The notes beneath the pieces are model-generated. The model did not search any database and had not been told where the DNA came from. It was given only the letters and a program-made list of their open reading frames with translations. A DNA stretch of 64,000 bases from contig NC_092338.1 of the NCBI RefSeq assembly GCF_046630445.1, positions 336,993,001 to 337,057,000 of the forward strand, in the 5' to 3' direction. Position numbers and translations under genes: made by a program. Positions 26,805-42,300 of the stretch are shown here, one piece after another. Every line of letters begins with the position of its first letter. Positions within the stretch are counted from its first letter, which is position 1. The DNA is from Rutidosis leptorrhynchoides. Its lineage: Eukaryota > Streptophyta > Magnoliopsida > Asterales > Asteraceae.

Positions 26805-27152
26805 GAGGGCTGAAGAACTGGATGTCGGGATAGAACTAATAGGAATAGCGGGAATAGGGGTGGAAGTGTCTGGTGGAGTTGGTGCCACAACATCCTCACT
26901 AAACTTGGGATTTGGATTTTCCAATTCAGTAGCCTTTCGTTTCTTTCCTCTTTCAAACTTGTCTTTCGATATTTCCTGTATTTCTTCCTCCTCATGATCA
27001 CTTTCCGGTTCCTCTTCAATTGATTCATCCGAAAATTGTGAGTCTTCCCCAAAGGTATCGTTTTCATCATCGAACAGGTTAATGACTGGAACACCATTTG
27101 AAGATTCTGGTTCGGAGTCGCTGAATGTGATAACAAGTTCTAAGCCAGACAT
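26805..27152 (-). pseudogene. Leader ORF of Tekay-like element, split by the nested insertion
   Basis: From ATG 27152 the minus strand encodes a strongly acidic protein (DSEPESS, EEEPESDHEEEE), then a basic patch (KFERGKKRKA) and a Pro/Thr/Ser-rich tail. The nested element lies after codon 116. Across the insertion, the frame continues from 17400 for nine codons to TAA at 17371-17373, so the undisturbed ORF would be 125 codons. It lies about 190 nt after the primer site and well upstream of gag. It has no recognised domain; a regulatory leader peptide or an accessory protein are both possible. Confidence 0.6.
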
Positions 27153-27332
27153 CTATCACATAACAACTAGCACGTTAGTACCACATAATATTTACATATT
27201 AATTTTTTTTAACCAACAAGGATAAGCAATAGTTTTCGAAATCATACACGGTCAAAGTCCAGACTCACTAATGCATCCTAACAAACTCGATAAGACACAC
27301 TAATGCAAATTTTTTGGTTCTCTAAGACCAAC

Positions 27333-27344
27333 GCTCTGATACCA
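27333..27344 (-). promoter_or_regulatory. Primer-binding site of Tekay-like element
   Basis: The minus strand reads TGGTATCAGAGC two bases inside the 5' LTR end at 27347. Confidence 0.92.
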
Positions 27345-27346
27345 CA

Positions 27347-30305
<2,959 letters not shown>

Positions 30306-30523
30306 GTTGGAAACGTAATAAGATTTTCTTTCCAATGGTAAGGCTTTGAAACATCAACTCAAACTTTATTTAGGGTTAAAAAGATACGTACACACCTTGT
30401 CACTTCAGACAACGTCCAGTTTTCTTCGACGTTCGAGCAAGCAACACGTACATGCTGCGTACACTTCATACACGCATCGTACACCATAAATACATTATGT
30501 ACAATAAATATTTGGGTCTTACA
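30306..30523 (-). repeat. Middle LTR of gag-only tandem, second part
   Basis: Resumes the LTR interrupted at 9537 and ends GGGTCTTACA. With 7045-9537 and one copy of the duplication it makes a 2706-bp LTR. Confidence 0.93.
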
Positions 30524-32734
30524 ACTCTCCCCCACTTATACACGATCACGTCCTCGTGATCTTCTCCACTTAACCAATCCGGAACTACTCAACGGCCCTC
30601 AATCCTAAGTTCCAATCCGAACTTTCCTAGACAATTCTTCCCAATGAATCACCTTTAACAACTAAAATCGTCACCCGCGATTTATCAAAACCACTATCCG
30701 AGCACTAAAACCTGCTCTTTTCCCCATATTGGGAAAAACTCAACCAATCTCGTACCGAGATATCAATTTCTTAGCGTACCTTTACCAAGGACAACGCTAA
30801 AAGTGACCAAGTGTCAACCTAAAGTCAACGATCCGAACGTTGAAGATCGAACCACATGAATCCTTACGGATTACACTTACCACTAAACATCCTTTGTAGT
30901 GCGCAATACAACCAATACGCCACTATCCTAACATCATAAGCAACGGCTAAAACCAAAAGTGGCCAAAACGACTATGGCAACACTAAACCTAAGGTGTACA
31001 AAATCGACTATTGTCACACCCGTAACAACATGTGAGCTAAACACGGCTATCGCCTCACTAATCCCACGACATGGTCCCCACGACCCCAACATCGGCATAT
31101 AAAACCACCGTTAGTTCACACAACGTGGTCCTTACGACTCCACCATTGGCGTATAAAATAACCAATAGATCACACATCCAACAACATGAAGGCTGGCAGA
31201 AAACTACACGCGACCTACTTCCCAAATCTCAACACCGGATGAAGTCAGCGGACCCCGTCAACGGTCATGCTTCACTGATATAACACTACACCCATGATGA
31301 AGTCAGCGGACCCCGAAGTTCATGCTTCACCAATCAACGATCTCATGATGAAGTCAGCGGACCCCGAAGGTCATGCTCCACCAATCAACGATCCCATGAT
31401 GAAGTCAGCGGACCCTGAAGGTCATGCTTCATCAATCACCAATACCATGATGAAGTCAGCGGACCCCGAAGGTCATGCTTCATCAATCAATGCCCTTTTG
31501 GCCTCGAACGACAAGTAGCGTAACATCGCGCTCTGCTACGCCATAGTAAATCCTAACGGATACCACTAAGCATTCACACAATCGAGCAAGAACCACCTAT
31601 ATCAAACATAGGCACAATACATTAATTCTCTAAAAGAGGATCCGATACGCACATCCCTTAACTGAGGGATTTCACCTTGCTCGCCATACCCGTCCATTAT
31701 ATCTCAACGAGATGTACCACATTACCACCTTGGTGATAATTCAAATCCAAAATCATAGGTACAATTTAACCGAAATTGTACTCTACCACAAATCGACCAA
31801 ATCTAGGTCCCGACACAAATTTCGGATCTACCAAAAGCATTGTCCGAAATCTCACACTAAAACCTCCGCGTGCTGGAGTGTAACTCCCCCACTTGGAACT
31901 ACGTTCCATAACCGCATCTCGTACACCCGCACAATGCTACCAAAGGTAGACTTTACCAATAATTGGGTTCGCACGGCCCATCACCATGTCTTGCTTCAAC
32001 TTTGAGCATACCAAGGATCCTAACCTATCCTTAAACACTTCGAACGAAAAGTGTACCACAAATTACAGTAACTATACACTCGCAATCATCCAATTGCTTT
32101 AGTTTGTCGAATTTCACCCGATCACTCATGTACCTAAGGGTTTCACTTCGGTACCCTAAGTACAATGTAACCGCAACACAATCGGAGTCGAACACCACGC
32201 TAGTAGGTATAAAAAGGCACCTAATGTCGCGTCACGTAGACTCCTTTACCAACATACATCGAGATCAACACTCGATTTCAAGAGTTTCAATCCACCCGAC
32301 GAACCTCATGGTTCACCAACTTCAACACGAAAGCGAACACGCGCTTAACGACCGAACACCAAAACCCATTTCCATGATTTGGTAGAAACATTTCCCAAAT
32401 ACTAAGGAATGCTTGGTTGCACCAAGTCTTACGCCCTTCGCCCGACAATCAAACGTCACCATAGGGTACTTCCATTAGGAACGTCACCCATATCAATAAC
32501 ATGCACAACACCATTGAGACTTTAAGGGTCTCACTCAACCGAGCTTAACGACCCGATACCAACCAAAATGCTTAAGCACCCAAGGATTCGCACCATAGGA
32601 TCAAGGCACAACACACCACTTATACACTCTGCTGAGAGGAAACCGGAACCATAAACGTAAACCGCCCGCTTGCTACGAATTATCTCCAACGGAGAATAAA
32701 GTTTAACTAAGACTTACGCACATACCGCATGTTA

Positions 32735-33322
32735 TTACAAACGAACAACATATAATTTCGTACTAAAAGTACTTGATGTAGAACTGTTGGGCTTCCGTGC
32801 TCCACTTCCCATCATGTATTCGCGCTCTAACCTCCTAACCCGATCGTCATGCGATTCGGAACACTCTGACTTTCGGTGTCCCTCCATCCGGCAAATGAAA
32901 CACCTGATTGAGCCTAAAGGCACCACGGTACAATCTTGTGCCAAATGACCCCGTTCCCCACACTTAAAGTACGTAAGCTTGTAACCCTTCTTATTCTTCT
33001 TCTTCACATTCCCGACGCCTTCAGGCGTACTTCGTGCCCTCTTACCATGAGCACCATGTAATCCTAACCTTGCAAGTACATCTTCATCATCACTACCTCG
33101 AGGTTTGGGAAACCTCTTTTCAAACTCTTCCTTTACAACTTTAGTCACTTGGTCTCGGACCATTTCCGTCATTTGTCCTTCGACCAACTCCTTGGTTACT
33201 TCCCTAACTTTGCCGGTGAAAACCGAGACATATTGTTCAAACACGGCCTCAATCTTTAACGTTAACTCATCCTTCCCTTCGTGAATAGGCTCACTCATTC
33301 CGCATCCATCTTCCGTTTTCAT
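32735..33322 (-). CDS. Gag-like zinc-knuckle protein, right copy
   Basis: An open 195-codon frame from ATG 33322, lying ~425 nt inside the primer site as gag should. Residues 15-85 are charged and helix-prone (EGKDELTLKIEAVFEQYVSV, then repeated VTKELVEGQ/VTKVVKEEF). A basic segment follows (GKRARSTPEG, KKKNKKGYK), then two CCHC zinc knuckles near residues 118-150. In the first knuckle the first cysteine is Tyr (YFKCGERGHLAQDC), although the left copy has Cys there, so zinc binding is probably lost. The second is intact (CFICRMEGHRKSEC). No capsid fold, protease or polymerase follows. An RNA-packaging role is inferred from the knuckles only. Confidence 0.75.
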   Translation of the reverse strand: MKTEDGCGMSEPIHEGKDELTLKIEAVFEQYVSVFTGKVREVTKELVEGQMTEMVRDQVTKVVKEEFEKRFPKPRGSDDEDVLARLGLHGAHGKRARSTPEGVGNVKKKNKKGYKLTYFKCGERGHLAQDCTVVPLGSIRCFICRMEGHRKSECSESHDDRVRRLEREYMMGSGARKPNSSTSSTFSTKLYVVRL

Positions 33323-33746
33323 TCTAAGGAATGCAAACGATTAGATCACGAACGTATAAACTACACGCACAACACCGCCCCATCTTGCTAAACACTCATC
33401 GTACATCACTTGTTAGACACGATTTGCACCCGTAATAAGGTTTGCAAGTCCTTATTACACATACACGCCGTATCAACTTGTTAATACAACGACCGCCTCG
33501 CTCGATGATATAAGCAAACACAAACAAAATTCTACGCGATAAAAACACACGCGAGAATTATTATCACAACACAATAATATATTAATAATATCCGCATTAC
33601 TAATATAAACGTTAGTCCACTTACAAACAAGGCACTAACTATAACCCATTCCGACCCGTAATCCTACAAGTCCCGCAACAATTTTAGCACATACAGAAGT
33701 CTAAGTCTAGGCACCTATCTTAAGTCACCTAAATCCCTTAGACCAT

Positions 33747-33758
33747 GCTCTGATACCA
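33747..33758 (-). promoter_or_regulatory. Primer-binding site, initiator tRNA-Met
   Basis: The minus strand reads TGGTATCAGAGC two bases inside the right LTR, as at 7031-7042. Confidence 0.92.
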
Positions 33759-33760
33759 CT

Positions 33761-36449
33761 TGTAACAACCCAACCTGTTAACCAACCAATAACGTGGAAT
33801 AAAAAAAAATTTCTTTGTGCAGCAAATGGTGCGGCGCGCCATGACCCCGCGCGGCGCGCAAAAGGGCCTGGACAGGCTGCTGTCCCAAAAAATCCCAAAT
33901 GCGAAAATGTTTGGCCACTTCCCGACACATTTAGACTAAACGGTTTCACAACATATTATAATAGTTAAAACTAACACGTTCCATCAATAAAAAGGGTTTT
34001 ACGACACCGGGCCCACATATGCCCAAATTACCCTTTAAGTACCAATTTCAAGTTTTCGACCACACGACTTTTAACACAAAATAAAGCCGAGCATGGCGAT
34101 TGGGGATACGCTACCCAATCCTAATCAATCCAAAAGCAAGCCTTCTAAAGCAACAACGCGAGTCCACTAGTCCCACGCTTACCCGAGCCACCGCATCCAT
34201 GCAAATCTATAAAAAGGTAAACAACGAGAGGGTAAGCTAACGCTTAGTGAGTGAGAATATACTACATACATATATATGCATAAAATGGACACTCTACACA
34301 AAACCAAATACCGCATACCGGAGCATCCAAGCATAAAGGTAAGCTAGTCTAAGCATACCGTAAGATCACTAAGCAACGAGCTAAGGATACATCAACAAAA
34401 TATAAGTTCACCAACAACGATGTAAACAATGCCAATAAGCTACACCCGGAGGGTTAGCTACATCACGACAATACAACATTATATGTATACAATATATATA
34501 TATATCTCGAATAATATAATTTTCTTACGGTTACAGCACAATAACCATGGTTAACCAATCGTACAAGGGAATGGCGCTCGCGAAAACGCCATCGGTGTTC
34601 ATAACATCCGTTAGGGTACTTAACACCTCGTATCACTAACCCCTAGGGTGGCACCTTAACACCTCGGCACTTCACCCCGAGTGGCATCTTAACACCTCGA
34701 TGCTTCACTCATTATTTTAGGGAGTGGTGTCTTAACACCTCGACACTACACCCCTAGGTGGCATCTTAACACCTCGATGCTTCACCCCGAGTGGCATCTT
34801 AACACCTCGATGCTTCACTCATCACGTGAAACGTGGTGTCTTAGCACCTCGACACTACACATTTCACGCTACAACAAATAGATACATTATATACCTACAC
34901 ATATAATTATTCCACTCACTATATTAACCCTTCGTCATTGGGGTTATATAAGTCCACATCACATGCCCATGTGATAACGTACACACAAAGTGTGCACCTC
35001 GCCAAAGTGGTCAACCAAAAAGCACAACCGTGCCAATTAGACCTATACACAAGTCCAACAATTCCACCTATACGAGAAGCGAGCTCTATAAGCGAGAACC
35101 CCTTCACCCGACCCGCACCCATCCTACACATACATATGCATATAGGATATTAACACTCACCTTGTCGCCTTGAAGAATGCAACCGAATAATCTGCAATCA
35201 CCGATGGAATGTACCTAATCCATTTATCACATAACAAGTAACACAATTAGGGTGGATATACAAATCAACCCAAATTGACAACTAGTGCAATTTCGACCCA
35301 AATGCACTTTCAAGCACAAACGCGCCCAAACTAACCAATAATCACTAACACAAGTGAGAATGGTCCTAATATGCCAATCAAACCCAATCATAGGTGTTAA
35401 ACACCTATCTTGCCCAAAATGACACTTAAACCCTAATTTGACCCATAAGAAGTCAATATCACGCCATTAGCAAGTTTTGACACCAAAACATATTTAACTC
35501 GGTTCTATGCTTCAATTTAATCCATTTTAAGTTTATAAACCTTATTAAATCGGAAATTGAGTCATAATCATCAACAAACCCTAATTTTGACTCTAGTCAA
35601 AATTAGTCAACCATAAGAACCCTAATGGTTTCCAAAACACCAATAATCACTAACACTAGTGATTATACACCATTTACAAGTCTTAAACATGGTTAAATCA
35701 TTAACCAACCCAAAACCCGCCAAATATCAAAATAGCAAGTTTCCATAAACCCTCTTCATCAACCAAATGGGTTTTACAACTAACAATCTCAAACCCTAAC
35801 TTGAATATCAAATCTAACAAATGAAATTCGGAGTTAGAACTTACCAATACTACCAAAACATAGCTAGGAGCGAGATGAACAACTTTAAAACCCGAGCTTT
35901 GGTGAGAATCCAACTCCTTCTTCTCCAATTCAAGCTCTCTCACTCTAGAACCCTTCCTCTCTCTCTAGATATGGATGAGAGTGTTTGTGTGGGTGAGAAA
36001 TGAGCTCCAATGGAGTTCTAGATCAGTTTTGGTGACCCTAAACCGACCCTAAATAAAAAGACCAAAGTACCCCTCATTTAAACCTTATAAAAAAGCTGAA
36101 AATTGCTTCTGACGCATTCGGAGCACCGCGCCATAAGGTGGAGCGCCGCTCCAACCTTCAGGTCAGTTTTCAGTTTCTTGTTTTGGCCATAACTTTTTGA
36201 CCGTAGCTCCGTTTTTTATGAATCAAATATCGTTGGAAACTTAATAAGATTTTCTTTCCAATGGTAAGGATTTGAAACATCAACTCAAACTTTATTTGGG
36301 GTTGAAAAGATACGTACACACCTTGTCACTTCAGACAACGTCCAGTTTCCTTCGACGTTCGAGCAAGCAACACGTACATGCTGCGTACACTTCATACAAG
36401 CATCGTACACCATAAATACATTATGTACAATAAATATTTGGGTCTTACA
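33761..36449 (-). repeat. Right (5') LTR of gag-only tandem
   Basis: 2689 bp, complete, starting TGTAACAACCC and ending GGGTCTTACA. It includes the hairpin array at 34615-34855. Its outer end lies inside exon 3 of the DUF1985 gene, whose reading frame resumes at 36450. Confidence 0.93.
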
Positions 36450-36850
36450 GTGTTCCTGGTGTTCCTGTTCCATTAAACGTTTTTCATGATCATCAAGCTT
36501 CTTTTTACAATCAGCCAACTCCTTTTCTTGATCATTCACCCGCTTAGTCAACACATTAACCATACGCAATAATTCCTGCAAATTGTTTGTTTTTTGTGTT
36601 GGATGAGGGGCCGAGGTCTGCTCTGACTCCTCCTGCAATAATTCCTTCAAACTTCCACCCAACTCATCATCAACTAGATTATCATCTTGCGTATTTTCCT
36701 CGTCTTCAACAACCTCTCCTTGAAAGTAAGAGGAACTCTGGATCCACCATTGACAAGCTCTTTCTATCTCAGATGGCTGCAGAGAACGAAAAGGTCTTTT
36801 TTTCTTCGGACAATCATCCTGAAATGAACTTATATTAGTAAATATAAAAG

Positions 36851-37065
36851 GACGCAAGCACGCAAAATTAATTTTGCGTCTACACGCAAGCACGCAAAGT
36901 TTATTTTGCGTCCTGACGCAAGAATGCAAGTGTAAACTTGCGACACACGCAAGGACGCAAGAATGATTCTTGCGCCTGAAACAAGCTAAACCTATGGACC
37001 ACACGCAAGGACGCAAGCACATTCTTGCGTCCGACGCAAGGACGCAAGGTGTATCTTGCGTCCTC
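36851..37065. repeat. Hairpin array ACGCAAG...CTTGCGT in intron 2 of DUF1985 gene
   Basis: At least six small inverted repeats: CGCAAAATTAATTTTGCG (36861-36878), CGCAAA/TTTGCG (36893-36910), GCAAGT/ACTTGC (36926-36941), CGCAAGAAT/ATTCTTGCG (36956-36974), ACGCAAG/CTTGCGT (37011-37030) and GACGCAAG/CTTGCGTC (37041-37062). Most are preceded by one extra direct copy of ACGCAAG. Arms outside the core vary together. Confidence 0.85.
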
Positions 37066-38068
37066 TTGCGATGCACAAAACTGATCAGATCAAACATAAA
37101 CTGCTGTATATACACTATATAAAAAGCAATTGCATTCATTAACTAACCATTATATGTAAAAGCTTTAGGTAGTCAGACACTGTAAAGGTTTCAGCAGATG
37201 AACGCTTCCAAAATAAAGCTCTTGGTACTCCATCCTTGTCAGTTTTGGTTACAAAACTCTTAATGGTACGACGGTATACCTCGAGGATCCAAATCTTAAA
37301 TGCCCACATAAAACCAGCCAAAGTGTACGCCTTTCCACCCCCACTCTCTAATTGGCTTTCTCGAACCTCAAAACCTTCGCTAACAGCTGAGTAAGTAGCA
37401 TCCCAAATACGAGACCCCCATGGGTACGCGTTCACCTTATTGAAATCTTCAACCAACCATAGAAACTGTTTACTAACAACATGTTGCCCCTGCTTCCCCA
37501 TAAACGCTCTCTCTACGATCAAAATTATAGCTAGTCGAACGATATCATCGTCACTAACCTTGGGAACCTTTACATCACCTTGTTTTTTGATAAGGATGTT
37601 TTGTATATCACTAACCAAAATGTTGCTGGCATCGGCACGCTCTGGAAAACAACGCCGTCTAATGGGTGCGGTCTTAGATTCATAATTTCGAGGGATGTAA
37701 TGTGCCATGTCCGTCCGGCTACCAAACAAAAATCCGGTGACTAAACAAAATTCACGCCGACCAAATCTAATCATAAAATTAGGAGAAAAATGAAACCATA
37801 TATCTTGTTGCTCTTCCGGGTACTTACTAGCATCCAATTTTGATGAACGCTCACATTTCCGTTGGAGCATGGCATGTACTAGTCCAGGATCATTACCCGT
37901 GTATGAAAGATCTAACCAGGGACCAAAGCATGTACTTCTAAATAGTTTTTCTTGTTGTACAGTCAACATTTTCTTGACCTGAGGAATCACGGTCAACATA
38001 TTCTTCATGGTCAATTTACCTTCCACATAGCCCTATAAAAGTCAGAAGAACATCAGAAGAAAATCACA

Positions 38069-38280
38069 CAGACGCAAGGACGCAAGAAATAACTTGCGTA
38101 TGGGTTTTTGAGACGCAAGGACGCAAGGTGTACCTTGCGTAACCTATACACGAGCCGCAAGGATGCAAGGTCTACCTTGCATGCATATGCAAAGTTAAAC
38201 TTATACCATACGCAAAGACGCAAATATCACCTTGCGTACAATGTGAGGCATACGCAAAGACGCAAGGATTGTCTTGCGTC
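38069..38280. repeat. Hairpin array ACGCAAG...CTTGCGT in intron 1 of DUF1985 gene
   Basis: Includes ACGCAAG/CTTGCGT (38080-38099), ACGCAAGGT/ACCTTGCGT (38121-38140), ATGCAAGG/CCTTGCAT (38163-38182), ACGCAA/TTGCGT (about 38218-38237) and GACGCAAG/CTTGCGTC (38259-38280). In the third, both arms have changed so that pairing is kept. Confidence 0.85.
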
Positions 38281-38511
38281 TATATATCAACAGAGTTACA
38301 CAACTTAAATCTAGCAAAAATACCTGGGTATCGTAAGCAATATCAATAATATACAAACAAAAACACAAAATACAAACACATTTTGTTGACACAATTTATC
38401 GAACAGTTGGCGTGCTAAAACTTTGTTTTAGCACATAAATATAAGAACTCGAAAGTAGATCGATGAATAATATAACATAGATCTAAGAAATCTAACCTGT
38501 TCTTGAGACAT

Positions 38512-39399
38512 AGTGAGCGATGATGGTGATTCGATGATGTTGGTGGCGTAGAAGCTCGCTTGTACTCGGGAAGATCGAAGATGGAAGGATGAAGATGACC
38601 TAGTAAGGATGAAGATGTGAGGAGGATGACGTGAAGATAATGATGATGATTTTGCGAGTGGTTTGCGAGTGTTTGGGAGAACGTAAGCAAGCTTGATGAT
38701 GATCTTGCGAGTGACGAGCGAAAGGGCACCAGAGAGCAGTTGGCGTATGATTGTGGTTGTAAGGGAACAGTGAACGCAAAAGTTTCATTTAACTAGTTCT
38801 TTTAAGGAAACACGCAAGGTCGCAATGTCGCAAGGTCGCAAAGACGCAAGGTCGCAAGGACGTAAGGAGTCTTGCGCCTTGCGAGGGCAAATTGTCAACT
38901 TTTTTTTTTAAGGGCTGTCAGTCAACATGCTTAAAAAAAGGGCATTTTGGTGATAATCCTTTTAATAAGTGATCTAGTCGTGAATCACACACGAGGATCA
39001 AGCGGTGTCATTGTTGGTGTCCTGCGACCGTAGAACGCCACATTTTAGGTGTTTGGACTAGTTGAATTGTTAGTCACAATCAAGAGGGGTCTTAGGCAGC
39101 ATAGAATTTTGCAATGTGTAATCTTTGTTGAGTGTTTGCACTACGAATTCTAGGTGAACTGGCTAGCTAGTTCAAATGTATATAGTCAAATAACCAAATG
39201 TATAATTTAAGTTAGATCTATCTATGGTATAAAACAAAAGCAATGAATAATAGGTAATTAACTTAAGTAAAATGAAAATATAAGCTAAGAACTCAATAAT
39301 CTATTTAATATATCCTCTGAGATTAGCTAAACATAACAAATAAAAGTCATGCATGCATGCATGCCCATTAATCATCAAGAAGTTCATCTCCATTTCCAT
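38512..39399. other. Intergenic region between DUF1985 and TGA genes, with a CGCAAGG repeat cluster
   Basis: No ORF is supported. 38812-38885 has a dense run of CGCAAGGTCGCAA direct repeats ending in CTTGCGCCTTGCG, the same family as the intron arrays. GGGCAAATTGTCAAC (about 38885-38899) and GGGCATTTTGGTGAT (about 38940-38955) look like the end of a Mutator-type terminal repeat, but no partner is in the window. 39000-39399 would include the 3' UTR of the TGA gene. Confidence 0.5.
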
Positions 39400-42300
39400 T
39401 CACCCAAAGTTTGAAAACTGAATTTGAGAAGATTGCACCATTTGCAAATCCGTCGTCGTTTGGCATGAGTTCTCATCGCTCATCACAGCCCTACAAATAC
39501 AAAATTAACTATTATTCATTTTTAAAACACAAATCCACAGCCACAAATATGTACAATTATCCTATCTCAAGACTAATTAAACTCTTAACCTCATGATTGA
39601 AAAGGACACTTCGATATGTTTAGGCTCTGCTCTTTGGTAGTATTTTTTTTGATATCGAGTTATCTAAAGACTCATTAATTACTAGAAAAAATAAAATACA
39701 TGATAGATTCAAGATCTTACTCGCGTGGTCGGGATGCCCAAAGATTACTCAAAGCGCGTAGCCTGCCATAATACTCGCTAATAACCAAGAAACATTTTGC
39801 AGCTTGTCGAACTGTCAGTATCCGATGTAGTCGATGTAGAGTCATTCGTCTTAGGTTATCGGCCTAAAAATAATTAGAAGTTAGTTATTTAACTGGTATT
39901 CAGGATAGTAAAAGTACTTATATATGCTATATACAGAGTATAAACAACTGTATAATTCATGTAACTTTATGCATTTACCTGGTGAACAAAGCCTTCAAGA
40001 TTAGTAAGTTTTCCAACTGCGACCGCCATATGGTGGACCCCATCGTTAACAGAACCACTAGCAATTGTGTCGACTAACGACTGATGCAGTTGATCTAATC
40101 CTTGCGTCAAGGCTTCTTCGGTTTGTTGTGAGGATTGTTGTAAACTATATATTCCAACTACTTGTTGTTCTGTCAACGGGTCAAGCTGAATCGCTAACAT
40201 CTGACAGATAAATCACGTAAGACAAATATGAGAACCAAAGGGCTTATGGCCTATCAGTATCAAGGGAACTTGTCAACCTTGAGGTTATAAGTTCGAGTCC
40301 CGTCGTGGACAAAAAGGGTGTGTTTGCTAATACAAAAAATCCAAAAAAAAATAAATAAATAAATAAATAAATAAATAAAAAATAAAAAAAAAAGTGATCA
40401 AATGTTCAAAATTTTGTGCTTATCATGTTGTATGAAAATATAAATATTTAACCTTGATAAGCTCAGAGGGCCGAAAACCGCCCATCCAAAGGAAGCAACG
40501 TTCGGCTGGGGTCGCCCACATGCCAGTAAATAAGTGGAAAACATCGGATTTAGCAACCACACTTTTTAGCCGAAAAATTTCATCATAATGTGCAACAAAG
40601 CTATCGACTATGACACGTAGATCGCTATCTGATAAATGCGATTGCAACCCTTTCCGCAATTCTGCCATATGTCTTTGATCTTCATTGAGCCATCTTGCGT
40701 ATTCCATGTCAAACATTGCTGCACCTACTCATTAAAAATTGTTTCTTATGTTAGTCTCAAATTAATTTTTTTATATATTTATATTTTTATTTATAATTTA
40801 TATACTCACTAGGGCTAAGGTTGCCTCCACCAGCTCCACCACACATGAACAATCCCTACAAAACAATAGTTTTCGATAACAACACAATAAGAGGTAGAAA
40901 GTTTTTCAGGGTAGGGCTACCCGGGAGGGCGAGTAATCCGACCCCATACTCTGATGTACGCAGCTCGGTAGGATTACTCTCTGGCTGTTTTCTACCCTTC
41001 CCTGTTCACCACAATATATTCGTCCTAGACAAGATTCGAACATGAGATCTTTTGCAAGGAACTCATGGCCCCAACCACTGGGCTATCTTGTGATGGTTTG
41101 ATAACGATACAATAGTCATGGTTTTATAACATTCTAGGTTTAAAATGTTAACCTGTGATCGAGCACGCTGAAGATCTTGCTCTAGCTGAGTCAGTCTTAT
41201 TCTGCTAGACTCAAGTTGTTGAACATATGCCTGAAAATTGTACATTTGAAAACATACAATATTATAGGGATCTGTAGATGACTTTCTACGGATCTAGAGG
41301 TCGGTCTATGTCCGGATCTCGTGGCGGAAACACGAAATCAAGCTTAATCGAATAACGGGTCAAGCGATAAGCGTCTAAGTCGAATCTAGGTCGAATCCTA
41401 GGTTAAGACGTGGCCTGATGGTGTTATTTCGGTGGTAAAAGTGGTCGGAGACGAATGGGGACGAAGGGAATCGGAGAGGGTAGTGAGAATGCGTAACCCT
41501 AATCTGTTCCAGAGTTCCCGTATATATAATACCAGATGTCGACAGTCGGCCGACTGTAGTCTTACAGTCGTCCGACTGAGCTAGTCAGTCGTTCGACTGA
41601 ATCTACAGTCGTCCGACTGAAACTTCAGCAATAATACGATTATGTAATTAATAAGAACGCAAAGTAACGATTAATCATTAAGAACACATTACAAGACAGA
41701 GTTAAGCAACAACGAATAAGAACTAGGGATTCACGAATATGCACCAACAAACTCCCCCTAAGACCTAGTTCTATATAAAGTATCTGTCTTGTCTTCAACC
41801 CTGTATAGGATCGGCATTCATGCCTCGCAGATAGCAAACCTTGGCGACTTTGCTAAACTGTCCTGCTTGGACACGATTCTGGGGTCGATACATCATCCGA
41901 CTGAAATGCAAAGTATGAATGTCAGCTTTGGAACAATTCCTGAGCCAGACCGGATCGAGAACACGGATCGTATCATTGTCATCCCCCTTCGTCTTTTCCA
42001 ACACAATGACGGCTTCCTCTGAGCGATCGTCATAATACCACCAACGAAAACGTGGGCTAAAGTTTTGCGGCATCTTTTTCACTGGTACTTGTCTCATGTA
42101 GCGCACCGCATCATATTTCACAATCTTACGTCTTAGGCCCGTTTTCTTGTTTGTGCGATAAAAAATCTTTGGAAACTGAGGTCGGAAACCCTCGAAGTTC
42201 TTTGATTTGAAAGATGTTTTTATCCACTTTGCCAAGATATCGGAGAGTCCACTGAACTCCTGATATAACATCCGTAGCCTGGCAACTTGCATGAATTCAT

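Larger units (their letters stand above)
30524..33760 (-). mobile_element. Right internal region of gag-only element
   Basis: 3237 bp, the same length as the left copy. It has a polypurine tract at 30524-30537, the 51-bp repeat array at 31237-31497, an open gag-like gene at 32735-33322 and a primer site at 33747-33758. The rest carries no known domain. Confidence 0.88.
36450..38511 (-). pseudogene. DUF1985-type transposon-associated gene, truncated by LTR insertion
   Basis: Predicted minus-strand exons: 38497-38511 (MSQEQ), 37148-38032 (295 codons) and 36818 to 36450, with GT-AG junctions and phase-0 joins. Exon 2 resembles the DUF1985 domain: FRSTCFGPWLDL, then IWFHFSPNFMIRFGRREFCL and VTGFLFGS, with a later AYTLAGFMWAFKIWILEVYR block. 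Exon 3 is hydrophilic and ends in a coiled coil (VNVLTKRVNDQEKELADCKK) where the gag-only LTR begins. Known: DUF1985 is often joined to a Ulp1-like cysteine protease in plant Mutator/CACTA-type transposons. No protease is visible here, and the missing end should lie left of the window. Both introns and the upstream region carry hairpin arrays. The host-element assignment is inference. Confidence 0.7.

Noticed and set aside
41000..41098. Possible tRNA gene on the minus strand
   Set aside because: A and B boxes are present, but no cloverleaf or 3' end follows; body length and flanking duplication fit a SINE.
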